A stretch of DNA of 9,509 nucleotides, taken from positions 1-9,509 of the forward strand of contig JAUIMD010000048.1 in NCBI GenBank assembly GCA_030433225.1, given 5' to 3'. The notes beneath the pieces are model-generated. The model was not told the DNA's origin. It did no database searches and worked only from the letters and a program-made list of their open reading frames with translations. Below, piece after piece: positions 1-7,320 of the stretch. The DNA comes from Bacteroidia bacterium (lineage in GTDB: Bacteria; Bacteroidota; Bacteroidia; Bacteroidales; UBA5342). The stretch's first letter is position 1. Each line of letters begins with the position of its first letter. Both the position numbers and the translations under genes were made by a program.

Positions 1-1124
1 GGTTTACGCCGTTTATTTTTTCTTTTTCGCGTTTTTCGATCAAAGCGGGTAAGGTCATCCTGCCCAACCACATTCTCAAAATCGAGGCTTTTAACCGTGG
101 CCACTTCGTTTTGTAACAAAAGGGCATCCACCTTTTTCCCGGCCTTGTTCATCCGCATCACTTCTTTGGCCCTTTGGGTGGAAATGGTTACCAGGTTGGC
201 CGCCATTTTAGGGTCGGTGGAATAGATCATTTCCTGCCGAAATACATCCACTTTAAACAGGTAGTAACTGGCATCGGCGGTATGCAGTGGAATGTCTTTG
301 CGTGGAAATTCGTTCTGCGCCTCCACGTAGGCATCCAACTCGTAGTTAAGGCAGCATTTCAATTTGCCGCATTGCCCGGCCAGTTTTTGCGGATTAAGCG
401 ACAACTCCTGGTAACGTGCCGAAGTGGTATTGACCGAAACAAACTTCGACATCCACCCGCTGCAGCACAACTCACGGCCGCACGACCCAATGCCCCCAAT
501 TCTGCCGGCCTCCTGTCGTGCACCTATCTGTTTCATTTCAATGCGTACCTTAAATTCACCTGCCAGCGCTTTTATCAGCTCCCTGAAATCTACCCGTTCG
601 TCGGCAATGTAGTAGAAAATGGCTTTGTTGCCATCCCCCTGAAATTCCACATCTCCAATTTTCATATTCAGGCGCAGGTCTTCGGCAATTTTACGCGAGC
701 GCAGCATGGTCGCATGCTCGCGGTTGCGGGCTTTTTCCCACTTATCAATATCGGCCGGTTTGGCAATGCGATATACACGCCTGAATTCGTAGCGATCGGT
801 ATCAATGCCATTCTTTTTAATTTGTGTATGCACAAGCGAACCGGTAAGGGTAACCCGTCCAATATCGTGTCCGGGAACCGATTCCACCGCTACAATGTCC
901 CCCTGTTTTAAATCGAGGGCCGTTGAATTTTTGTAATAGCCTTTACGCGTGTTTTTAAATTGTACCTCAACCAGTTCGGTGGGGTGGCCTAAGGTCTCCA
1001 TGTCCAACATCCAGTTGTGTACATCGAGTTTGGGACTGTTTAAATTTCGGGTGATTCTTTTGTGGTCATCATCCAATTCAAGGTCTTCTATAGAGGAGAT
1101 ATCAAACTTGATTGTTTCGCTCAT
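1..1124 (-). CDS. ricT: RicT/YaaT-like PSP1-domain protein (C-terminus cut off by window edge)
   Basis: My own translation from the ATG at 1124-1122 gives 374 codons that are open to the left edge, so the stop lies outside the window. The central part (about residues 50-200) reads as the PSP1 region. It is followed by the family's cysteine clusters: SCGRELCCSGW (C215, C220, C221) and GQCGKLKCCLNYE (C252, C257, C258). In Bacillus subtilis, RicT works with RicA and RicF as an Fe-S complex that assists RNase Y-dependent mRNA processing, and RicT supplies cluster cysteines. The intact cysteines suggest that this protein also carries a cluster, but its partners and role in Bacteroidota are inference. 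The last visible residues (363-374) are almost all Arg, Lys or Asn, the start of a basic tail. The gene lies 114 bases downstream of holB and has a good promoter of its own. No Shine-Dalgarno sequence is evident. The family assignment is firm; the function is less sure. Confidence 0.92.
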   Translation of the reverse strand, partial: MSETIKFDISSIEDLELDDDHKRITRNLNSPKLDVHNWMLDMETLGHPTELVEVQFKNTRKGYYKNSTALDLKQGDIVAVESVPGHDIGRVTLTGSLVHTQIKKNGIDTDRYEFRRVYRIAKPADIDKWEKARNREHATMLRSRKIAEDLRLNMKIGDVEFQGDGNKAIFYYIADERVDFRELIKALAGEFKVRIEMKQIGARQEAGRIGGIGSCGRELCCSGWMSKFVSVNTTSARYQELSLNPQKLAGQCGKLKCCLNYELDAYVEAQNEFPRKDIPLHTADASYYLFKVDVFRQEMIYSTDPKMAANLVTISTQRAKEVMRMNKAGKKVDALLLQNEVATVKSLDFENVVGQDDLTRFDRKTRKRKNKRRK

Positions 1125-1222
1125 TCTGTTATTCAAAATTACATGGAACGTATGCTAGCATCCCTCAAAAACTGCTTGTAAATGGTACAGGCAATGGTAG
1201 AGATTTCTATTTTGATAAACGC

Positions 1223-1253
1223 CAAAAGTAACATATAATTAAGACTTTAGCAA
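1223..1253 (-). promoter_or_regulatory. Bacteroidota-type promoter for ricT
   Basis: Read on the minus strand, a TTG at 1253-1251 is followed by a 20-base spacer and then TACTTTTG at 1230-1223. This matches the Bacteroidota sigma-factor consensus TTG-N19-21-TAnnTTTG. The -33 element lies inside the last codons of holB. Transcription would start near 1217, giving a leader of roughly 90 bases before the ricT ATG. It is the only promoter in the window for which I find both elements at proper spacing. Confidence 0.6.
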
Positions 1254-2363
1254 AAGGATAACCTGCAGCGAGAGGTCGAAAAAAACCATTTTTCCATACA
1301 CATTTTGCTCAATGTGTCGTTGGGCTTTTTCAATTTCTTCGAATAACTGCATGATATTTCTTTCGTTAATGAAGCGTGAAAATTTTACAGAGAAATTTTG
1401 TTCGTCCACCGTAAGGTAGTTTAAATTTTCGGTGTTTAGATTCATTATAAAATTCTCGCGCAACAAACGGAGAGTATATTGCAAGAAATTTTTCTGCCGC
1501 TCACGACCAATGGCATGCATTTCATCCGACCATTTTTTTAACGGGTGGATATCCCGTTTGTAGGCCAGGCGCATTAAGGTGATAAACTGATCCAGGTAAA
1601 AGGCATTGTCCTGGTTGCTGTTGATCATGTCCAACGCACGGGTATAGTTCCCGTTCGAAATTCTGCTGATGGATTGTGCCTCGCCTTCCGCAATGCCAAA
1701 CTGCTTCTGCAAGGTAGCCGTTAACACTTCAGTGGCAATTTTAGGCACGTTAATTATTTGGCAGCGCGATAAAATGGTGGCCAGAATCTGGTCTGCATTT
1801 TCGGTCACCAAAATAAAAACGGTTTTTTGAGGTGGTTCCTCTACCAATTTCAGCAATTTATTGGAACAGGCAATATTCATGCGTTCAGGCAGATATATAA
1901 TCATTACCTGGTACTCTGATTCATAGGGCTTCATCGAGAGCATTTTTAAAATGGCTTCGCTCTCGTGCGCATAAATCATGGGTTGCTTGTTTTCGCTGCC
2001 CAGGTGTTGCATCCAGGTTTGTACGGAAACATAGGCGCTTTCCGTTAGGTAGGCCTTCCACTGCGGGAAATAATCGCGGCTCACCGGCTTTTTTATGGAT
2101 GAACTGGTAACCACCGGATACACAAAATGCAGGTCGGGGTGTTCCAGTTTTTGGTATTTTACACATGCCGGACAAACGCCACACACATCGTTTGCTGCAG
2201 GGTTGTGGCAGGCCATGTACTGTGCAAAGGCAATGGCCAGGGCGAGTTTTCCATTTCCCTCAGGGCCGGCAAGCAAAAAAGCATGCGGCACCCTGTTTTC
2301 ATGAATTAGCTTAAGTAAGTATTCTTTTGAATGTTCCTGCCCTATAATTTGACTGAAGTGCAT
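1239..2363 (-). CDS. holB: DNA polymerase III subunit delta' (clamp loader)
   Basis: This 374-residue AAA+ protein is the delta' subunit of the clamp loader, which places the beta sliding clamp on primed DNA in the cytoplasm. The N-terminus (FSQIIGQEHSKEYLLKLI) is typical of the family. A Walker A loop, GPEGNGK, sits at residues 33-39. A four-cysteine zinc module follows (C52, C61, C64, C67). A sensor-1 motif, LSRC, is at 198-201, preceded by LLKLVEEPP (170-178). The Walker B-like stretch (VMIIYLPERMN, 153-163) lacks the usual acidic pair. Delta' subunits are generally not active ATPases, so this is consistent with a structural and arginine-finger role; SRC supplies the finger to the neighbouring subunit. 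The C-terminal third (about 215-374) is the less conserved collar region. It has its own upstream -7 element and is followed by ricT. Confidence 0.95.
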   Translation of the reverse strand: MHFSQIIGQEHSKEYLLKLIHENRVPHAFLLAGPEGNGKLALAIAFAQYMACHNPAANDVCGVCPACVKYQKLEHPDLHFVYPVVTSSSIKKPVSRDYFPQWKAYLTESAYVSVQTWMQHLGSENKQPMIYAHESEAILKMLSMKPYESEYQVMIIYLPERMNIACSNKLLKLVEEPPQKTVFILVTENADQILATILSRCQIINVPKIATEVLTATLQKQFGIAEGEAQSISRISNGNYTRALDMINSNQDNAFYLDQFITLMRLAYKRDIHPLKKWSDEMHAIGRERQKNFLQYTLRLLRENFIMNLNTENLNYLTVDEQNFSVKFSRFINERNIMQLFEEIEKAQRHIEQNVYGKMVFFDLSLQVILLLKS

Positions 2364-2395
2364 AAATGGAATTTCCGATTGTAAAACGCTGAGCC

Positions 2396-2403
2396 CAAAA
2401 GTA
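2396..2403 (-). promoter_or_regulatory. -7 promoter element for holB
   Basis: Reading the minus strand, TACTTTTG occurs 32 bases before the holB ATG and matches TAnnTTTG. Transcription would begin near 2390, giving a leader of about 27 bases. I do not find a TTG at the expected distance upstream, so the -33 half is weak. The placement between the upstream repeat cluster and the gene supports independent transcription of holB. Confidence 0.45.
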
Positions 2404-2437
2404 GCAAAAACGTGGTATTTTTTACGTTATTCTTTCG

Positions 2438-2515
2438 CTTCGCTTATCGCTTATTCAGGGCTTCGCTTATCGCTTATCACTTATTCAGGGTTTCGCTTTA
2501 AGCGAAGCCCTGAAT
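2438..2515. repeat. Direct and inverted repeat cluster with a heptamer array
   Basis: On the plus strand, a unit beginning CTTCGCTTATCGCTTAT and ending in TCAGGG occurs at 2438-2460. It recurs at 2461-2490 with seven extra bases. Within the unit the heptamer C(G/A)CTTAT is present twice in the first copy (2441-2454) and three times in the second (2464-2484). A third, partial copy begins at 2491. ATTCAGGGCTTCGCTT at 2453-2468 is the exact reverse complement of 2500-2515, and 2483-2498 is the reverse complement with one mismatch. The cluster covers the last 11 codons of the HAD gene and runs into the holB upstream region. It has no protein-coding character of its own and resembles a dispersed intergenic repeat, but a single window cannot show dispersal. 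Confidence 0.75.
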
Positions 2516-3221
2516 GACTTAATATATCCAGCAAGTCTGTTAATTTTTGGATGGTAAACGTGGGTTCAAAGGTTAGTTCATACTCCTTATGGTACATAAA
2601 CCAGGCCTGGTCCATCCCAAAGTTGTGAGCTCCTGTGATGTCGGTATCAAAGTTATCGCCAATCATCAGGCTTTCAGATTTTCGTGCATTGGCATTTTTC
2701 AGTGCTGTTTCAAAAATCAGGCGTTTTGGCTTTTGAGCTTTCACATTTTCCGAAAGAATTACCCAATCAAAAAAGCGGCGCATGCCCGTTCCTTCAAGTT
2801 TTGCATGCTGCACCTCATTAAACCCGTTCGATATAATGTGCAGTTTGTAATGAGGATGCAGGGCATGTAGCACCTCCATGCTGCCCGGTACCAAAACATG
2901 TTTATGTGCCACGCGCGCCACAAAGGAGTCTCCCATAGTGTGCCAAAGCGTTTCATCCGACACTTGCCTTTTCTCCAGGGTCTTTTGAAAACGGCCAAAT
3001 TTCACCTCGTTTTTGGTAATTTTATGGTCCTTGTATTGGTGCCACAGGTCTTTATTAATGGCACTGTACACCGTATAAAAGTCGGCAAAATCCGTAAAAA
3101 AACGCTCCAGTTTGTGTTCTGTAAACAGCTCCTGCAGCACCAATTTAGCCGATGCATCAAAATCAATCAGGGTATTGTCCAGGTCAAAAAACAGGTGCTT
3201 GTAGTTGCTTTTTCTGTACAT
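2481..3221 (-). CDS. yjjG: YjjG/YfnB-family HAD phosphatase (probable pyrimidine nucleotidase)
   Basis: This 246-residue HAD-superfamily hydrolase has all four catalytic motifs. Motif I is FFDLDNTL, with nucleophile D13 and acid/base D15. Motif II is IISNGF, with S131. Motif III is the lysine of KAQKPKR (about K164). Motif IV is MIGDNFDTD, with D189 and D194 for magnesium. An alpha-helical cap lies at about residues 20-110. Members of the YjjG group dephosphorylate nucleoside 5'-monophosphates, including non-canonical pyrimidines, and are viewed as nucleotide-pool cleaners. That substrate is inferred here from family resemblance. The gene starts 13 bases after the rsmI stop and is probably the last gene of the polA operon. 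The final 11 residues (HSGLRLKRNPE) are encoded by the repeat cluster and are unlikely to be part of the ancestral fold. HAD identity is certain; substrate is moderate. Confidence 0.88.
   Translation of the reverse strand: MYRKSNYKHLFFDLDNTLIDFDASAKLVLQELFTEHKLERFFTDFADFYTVYSAINKDLWHQYKDHKITKNEVKFGRFQKTLEKRQVSDETLWHTMGDSFVARVAHKHVLVPGSMEVLHALHPHYKLHIISNGFNEVQHAKLEGTGMRRFFDWVILSENVKAQKPKRLIFETALKNANARKSESLMIGDNFDTDITGAHNFGMDQAWFMYHKEYELTFEPTFTIQKLTDLLDILSHSGLRLKRNPE
2483..2515 (-). terminator. Hairpin at the end of the polA-rsmI-yjjG unit
   Basis: In the minus-strand transcript the two 16-base arms (2515-2500 and 2498-2483) are separated by one base. They fold into about 14 pairs with one C-A mismatch and a UUAAA loop. 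The hairpin ends within the yjjG stop codon, where a terminator or 3'-end protecting structure would be expected. No U-tract follows on either strand, so a classical intrinsic terminator is not demonstrated; it may instead stabilise the 3' end. Confidence 0.4.
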
Positions 3222-3234
3222 GTTTTGGGTGGAA

Positions 3235-3915
3235 TTATTCTTCGGTTCCTCTTAACACCACCACAAATTCTCCTTTGGGTGGATGTGTTTGGAAATGCTG
3301 CAACACCTCAGTTACTGTGCCTCGAACTGTTTCTTCGTGCAGTTTGGAAATTTCACGTGAAACGCTCACTTCCCGCTCTGTGCCAAAGTGCTCCACAAAC
3401 TGTTCGAGCAGTTTAACCATGCGGTGGGGCGACTCGTACAACACCACCGAACGTGTTTCATTTTCCAAAAGCGTAAGGCGTTTCTGTCGTCCTTTTTTCT
3501 GTGGCAAAAATCCTTCGAAACAAAATTTATCGCAAGGAAACCCAGAATTTACCAAGGCCGGAACAAATGCCGTTGCCCCGGGAAGGGTTTCTACGGCAAT
3601 GCTGTTTTCCACACATGCCCGCACCAACAGAAAGCCCGGGTCAGAAATTCCGGGAGTTCCGGCATCCGAAATAAGGGCAATTGAAGCTCCGGTTTTTAGT
3701 TGATTAATGATGCCCTCCACTGCCTTGTGTTCATTGTGCATATGGAACGCCCTTTTGGGTGTAGAAATGTCAAAATGCTTTAGCAGAACCCCTGAAGTTC
3801 GGGTGTCCTCGCACAGAATAAGGCTTACCGTTTGCAGTACGTCAATGGCCCGAAAGGTCATGTCCTGCAGGTTACCTACCGGGGTTGGTACGATGTATAA
3901 TTTTCCGTTCTCCAT
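3235..3915 (-). CDS. rsmI: 16S rRNA (cytidine-1402 2'-O)-methyltransferase
   Basis: RsmI transfers a methyl group from S-adenosylmethionine to the ribose of C1402 in the decoding centre of 16S rRNA. The 226-residue protein shows the family's signatures in order: LYIVPTPVGNLQDMTFRAI (6-24), LCEDTRTSG (34-42), the glycine-rich SAM-binding segment ISDAGTPGISDPG (82-94), LPGATAFVPALVNSGFPCDK (111-130), and FEGFLPQKKGRQKRL (133-147). It stops after FVVVLRG, so it lacks the C-terminal extension of the roughly 286-residue E. coli enzyme. This looks complete rather than truncated, because the stop is followed directly by yjjG after 13 bases. The gene begins 11 bases after the polA stop, so co-transcription with polA is likely. 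Confidence 0.95.
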   Translation of the reverse strand: MENGKLYIVPTPVGNLQDMTFRAIDVLQTVSLILCEDTRTSGVLLKHFDISTPKRAFHMHNEHKAVEGIINQLKTGASIALISDAGTPGISDPGFLLVRACVENSIAVETLPGATAFVPALVNSGFPCDKFCFEGFLPQKKGRQKRLTLLENETRSVVLYESPHRMVKLLEQFVEHFGTEREVSVSREISKLHEETVRGTVTEVLQHFQTHPPKGEFVVVLRGTEE

Positions 3916-3926
3916 AAAAATAACTG

Positions 3927-6713
3927 TTAGTGGGCTTCCAGCCAGTTTTGTCCGGTACCGTGTTCCACAAGCAAGGGCAAGTCAAGTTTCACGGCATTTT
4001 CCATGGCATTTTTTACCAGTGAAATCACCGTATCCAATTCCGATTTCAACACGTCAAAGTTCAGTTCATCGTGCACCTGCAGTATCATTTTGGATTGCAG
4101 ATTTTGCTTTTCCAATTGTTCCTGAATATGGATCATGGCCATTTTTATAATGTCCGCTGCCGACCCCTGGATGGGTGCATTAATGGCATTTCGTTCGGCC
4201 ACACCGCGCACTACTCCGTTTCGGGAATTGATATCGGCCAGATAGCGCTTACGCCCGTACAGCGTTTCCACAAATCCTTTTTCGCGGGCATTTTCCACAC
4301 TTTGTTGCATAAACGCTTTTACCCCAGGGAACGATTCAAAATAACCGTCAATCAGGGCCTTTCCTTCACTTCGGGGAATGTTTAAGCGTTCGGCCAATCC
4401 AAAGGCCGAAATGCCATAAATGATGCCGAAATTGGCAGTTTTTGCCTTTCGGCGCATGTCAGAAGTTACTTCATCCAGGCTAACCCCATAAATTTTAGAA
4501 GCAGTTGTAGCATGAATATCTTCCCCTTTGTTAAACGCCTCCAGCATGTTCTGGTCTTTGCTCATGTGCGCCATCAGGCGCAGTTCCACCTGGCTGTAAT
4601 CTGCCGATAGAAACACGTGCTCGCCATCAGACGAAACAAAGGATTTGCGAATTTCCCTCCCGGCCTGGTCGCGGATAGGTATGTTTTGCAGGTTTGGATT
4701 GTTGGAGCTCAAACGCCCTGTTGCTGCCACAGCCTGGTTAAATGATGTGTGGATTTTTCCGGTACGTTTGTTGATCAGTTCCGGCAGGGTTTCCACATAG
4801 GTATTTAACAGTTTGCGCAGCCCGCGGTAATCCAGTATTTTTTCGATAATCGGGTGTTTGCTTTGCAGTTTTTGCAGCACTTCTTCGTTGGTGGAATACT
4901 GCCCCGACTTGGTTTTTTTCGCCTTTTCATCAATTTTCATGTGGTCAAAAAGCACCTCACCAACTTGCTTCGGACTGCCCACATTAAAATCCATCCCGGC
5001 CATTTCCTTGATGTCGGCTTCCAATTGAATAATCTGGTCGGTCAGTTCGGTGGCATAGGTGCGTAAGGTATCCACATCCAATGAAACGCCGGTTTTTTCC
5101 ATTTCGAACAATACGCGTAGCAAAGGCATTTCCATGTCCCAAAACAGGCTTTCCAGTTGGTTGGAACGTATTTCTTTTTCAATTTCCTGTTTCAGGCAAA
5201 AGGTAATGTCGGCGTCTTCAGCGGCGTAATCTACCAGTTTATCGATGGCAACATCGCGCATAGAAAGTTGCTTCACTCCCTTTTTACCAATGAGTTCTTC
5301 GGTTTTAATGGTGTTGTAGTTCAGGTACTTTTCGGCCAAAAAATCGAGGTTATGCTTTTGTTCGGGTTGGATAAGGTAATGGCCAATCATGGTATCAAAT
5401 ACTTTTCCCTTAACGGTAATGCCATAATTGCTGAGAATGAGCATATCGTATTTAATGTTTTGGCCAATCTTCAAAATGTTTTCATCCTCCAGTACCAGGC
5501 GAAATTTTTCGAGTCGTTCCTGAGCTTGCTCCCGTTCTGCAGAAAATGGGATGTAATAGGCCTCCCCTTCTATAAACGAAAAAGCCAATCCAACAATTTC
5601 AGCCGAACAGGCATCCAAACCGGTGGTTTCAGTATCGAAACAAAACTCCTTTTGCACGCTGAGTTCGGCACACAATGAGGCAATGGCCATGTCGTTATCC
5701 ACCAAATGGTAGGCATGTTTACGCACGCTAATGTCCGCCATTTTCATAAGGCCGGTGGCCTGGACCTGTTCACTTTCGGTGGTATCGCCAAACAAACTTT
5801 GTTGCACCGGTTCGGTACTTTTTACGGCCGCTTTTTCGTAAAGGCGGTTTTTCATGGTTCTGAACTCCAGCTCTTCAAAAATTACAGCCAGTTTTTCCGA
5901 ATTCCATTCTTCGCGCAGCACCTTTTCCTCTGCAAACTCCACCGGCACATCAAGTTTTATGGTGGCCAGAACTTTCGACATTTCCACCTGGGCCTTGTTG
6001 TCCTGCACTTTTTCCTTTTGCTTACCTTTTAATTGGTCGATGTTCTCATAAAGTCCTTCCACCGAACCGTATGCACTTACGAGCTTGGAAGCGGTTTTTT
6101 CGCCAATGCCCGGACAACCGGGTATGTTATCGGCCGCATCGCCCATGAGCGCAAGAATATCGATTACCTGCGTGGTTTTTTCAATTCCATATTTTTCCTG
6201 CACCTGGGGTATGCCAATAATTTCGGGTCCACCTCCACTTCGGGCCGGTTTGTACATTTTAATATTTTCGGTTACCAGCTGCATGTAGTCTTTATCCGGC
6301 GTCATCATAAAAACTTCGTAGCCTTGTTTTTCTGCCAGTTTTGCCAGGGTACCAATCACATCGTCGGCTTCAAATCCGGCCTTTTCAATTACGGGGATGT
6401 TGTATCCATCAATAATTTGCTTGATGTAGGGAACGGCCAGTTTGATATCTTCCGGTGTTGCATCGCGGTTGGCTTTGTATTCAGGGAACATTTCGTTGCG
6501 GAAGGTTGGCCCGGCCGGATCAAATACTACGGCAATGTGGCTGGGATCTTCGCGTTTCAGAATGTCATCCAGCGTATTTACAAAGCCGAAGATAGCCGAG
6601 GTATTCATGCCTTTGCTATTGACCCTTGGGTTACGGATAAACGCGTAATATGCTCGGAAAATTAAGGCATACGCATCTAACAAAAAAAGTTTTTTATCGT
6701 TTTGATCGGACAT
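3927..6713 (-). CDS. polA: DNA polymerase I
   Basis: This 928-residue polymerase removes RNA primers, fills gaps and completes excision repair. The 5' nuclease domain (about 1-290) has its acidic sites in LLDAYALIFRAYYAF, GFEADDVIG, TPDKDYMQL and LALMGDAADNIPG, followed by a helix-hairpin-helix. The 3'-5' proofreading domain (about 335-520) keeps the FDTETTGLD pair (D360, E362), NIKYD (D423) and YAAED (Y496, D500), so proofreading should be active. The polymerase domain has motif A (SADYSQVELR, D705), motif B (RRKAKTANFGIIYG, with K758, F762 and Y766) and motif C (QVHDE, D882). By my count these coincide with the E. coli numbering. A Ser/Thr/Glu-rich linker (about 295-325) carries QQSLF, a possible sliding-clamp-binding peptide. 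It is the first gene of a polA-rsmI-yjjG unit and follows a terminator. Confidence 0.98.
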   Translation of the reverse strand: MSDQNDKKLFLLDAYALIFRAYYAFIRNPRVNSKGMNTSAIFGFVNTLDDILKREDPSHIAVVFDPAGPTFRNEMFPEYKANRDATPEDIKLAVPYIKQIIDGYNIPVIEKAGFEADDVIGTLAKLAEKQGYEVFMMTPDKDYMQLVTENIKMYKPARSGGGPEIIGIPQVQEKYGIEKTTQVIDILALMGDAADNIPGCPGIGEKTASKLVSAYGSVEGLYENIDQLKGKQKEKVQDNKAQVEMSKVLATIKLDVPVEFAEEKVLREEWNSEKLAVIFEELEFRTMKNRLYEKAAVKSTEPVQQSLFGDTTESEQVQATGLMKMADISVRKHAYHLVDNDMAIASLCAELSVQKEFCFDTETTGLDACSAEIVGLAFSFIEGEAYYIPFSAEREQAQERLEKFRLVLEDENILKIGQNIKYDMLILSNYGITVKGKVFDTMIGHYLIQPEQKHNLDFLAEKYLNYNTIKTEELIGKKGVKQLSMRDVAIDKLVDYAAEDADITFCLKQEIEKEIRSNQLESLFWDMEMPLLRVLFEMEKTGVSLDVDTLRTYATELTDQIIQLEADIKEMAGMDFNVGSPKQVGEVLFDHMKIDEKAKKTKSGQYSTNEEVLQKLQSKHPIIEKILDYRGLRKLLNTYVETLPELINKRTGKIHTSFNQAVAATGRLSSNNPNLQNIPIRDQAGREIRKSFVSSDGEHVFLSADYSQVELRLMAHMSKDQNMLEAFNKGEDIHATTASKIYGVSLDEVTSDMRRKAKTANFGIIYGISAFGLAERLNIPRSEGKALIDGYFESFPGVKAFMQQSVENAREKGFVETLYGRKRYLADINSRNGVVRGVAERNAINAPIQGSAADIIKMAMIHIQEQLEKQNLQSKMILQVHDELNFDVLKSELDTVISLVKNAMENAVKLDLPLLVEHGTGQNWLEAH

Positions 6714-6738
6714 GGTCTGGTGATTTCAAATTGAGTTC

Positions 6739-6746
6739 TAAAAGTA
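6739..6746 (-). promoter_or_regulatory. Possible -7 element for polA
   Basis: The minus strand reads TACTTTTA, one base from TAnnTTTG, 25 bases before the polA ATG and just downstream of the queD terminator. No convincing TTG lies about 20 bases further upstream, where the hairpin sits. This is the best candidate in the 100-base gap, but weak. Confidence 0.25.
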
Positions 6747-6747
6747 T

Positions 6748-6782
6748 GAAAAAAGAAAAGGACATCCTTACGAACATCCTTT
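6748..6782 (-). terminator. Rho-independent terminator after queD
   Basis: On the minus strand, 6782-6757 folds into an 11-pair stem (including three G-U pairs), starting AAAGGA and ending TCCTTT, closed by a GUAA tetraloop of the stable GNRA class. It is followed at once by UCUUUUUU. It begins 31 bases after the queD stop codon and ends before polA, so it should insulate the polA unit from queD transcription. The plus-strand reading lacks a comparable U-tract, so I treat it as one-directional. Confidence 0.7.
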
Positions 6783-6813
6783 ATGATCAGTATTTTTAAT
6801 TGAATTGTGTGTT

Positions 6814-7263
6814 TCAATCATTGTCGGCAGCATACCATTCGGCATAGGCCTTCGCAGTTTCGTAAAGTTTAATGCTAAACAGCTCAACTCCTTTTGGCAG
6901 GTGGGGCTTTATGATGTTGGCAAAATGAATAACAAAATTTTCGCATGTAGGTTGAAAATCCATTAAATGGAGGCGATCAAACATCTCGTGCCCCACAAGG
7001 CTTTCCTTATTAGGTATGGCTTTATTTAATGCCAGGCTATGGTCGTACACTTCTACAATGTTGCTTCGCACAATGCGGGTGAGGTCTCCAAAATCCATCA
7101 CCATGCCGTTTTTTATGGCCGCTGCATCAGAAATGGGTTCCCCTTTAATGGTAACGTACAACATGTATGAATGGCCATGTATGTGTTTACACAAGCCATC
7201 GTAATTTAACAGGGCATGGCCCATTTCGAATTTGAATTCTTTGGTAACTCTGATTATTGCCAT
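6814..7263 (-). CDS. queD: 6-carboxytetrahydropterin synthase (QueD/PTPS family)
   Basis: QueD converts dihydroneopterin triphosphate to 6-carboxy-5,6,7,8-tetrahydropterin, the second step from GTP towards 7-deazaguanine and queuosine in tRNA. The 149-residue protein has the family's zinc ligands H16, H29 and H31. The last two lie in the CxxxHGH signature (CKHIHGH, 25-31), whose C25 is the catalytic cysteine. It also has DFGDL (57-61), an Asp-His pair in VYDHSLALN (D74, H75), the PTCEN segment (105-109, E108) and ETAKAYAEW (135-143, E135). CxxxHGH favours QueD over eukaryote-type 6-pyruvoyl-tetrahydropterin synthase, but no other queuosine gene is in view to confirm the pathway. It lies 57 bases after the arsR-type gene with no recognisable promoter between, so it is probably co-transcribed with it. 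A terminator follows. Confidence 0.92.
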   Translation of the reverse strand: MAIIRVTKEFKFEMGHALLNYDGLCKHIHGHSYMLYVTIKGEPISDAAAIKNGMVMDFGDLTRIVRSNIVEVYDHSLALNKAIPNKESLVGHEMFDRLHLMDFQPTCENFVIHFANIIKPHLPKGVELFSIKLYETAKAYAEWYAADND

Positions 7264-7320
7264 AACACGGGGGCAGCACTCAGGCGCCGTTTTAACTTAT
7301 TTATTGAAAGTGTGATGTAA

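Noticed and set aside
174..911. Plus-strand 245-codon open frame opposite ricT
   Set aside because: It lies wholly antisense to ricT, whose minus-strand translation has clear family motifs and cysteine clusters. The plus-strand product shows no recognisable motif.
2483..2515. Attachment site or insertion-sequence end
   Set aside because: There is an inverted repeat, but no transposase, target duplication or integrase in the window. A dispersed-repeat or terminator reading is simpler.
2898..3703. Plus-strand open frames (172 and 183 codons) opposite yjjG and rsmI
   Set aside because: Both are antisense to well-supported genes and have low-complexity composition without motifs. They are shadows of the real coding frames.
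5157..6665. Plus-strand open frames of up to 210 codons opposite polA
   Set aside because: PolA is intact and conserved on the minus strand throughout. The antisense products are Phe/Gly/His-rich as expected from reverse reading and show no domain.
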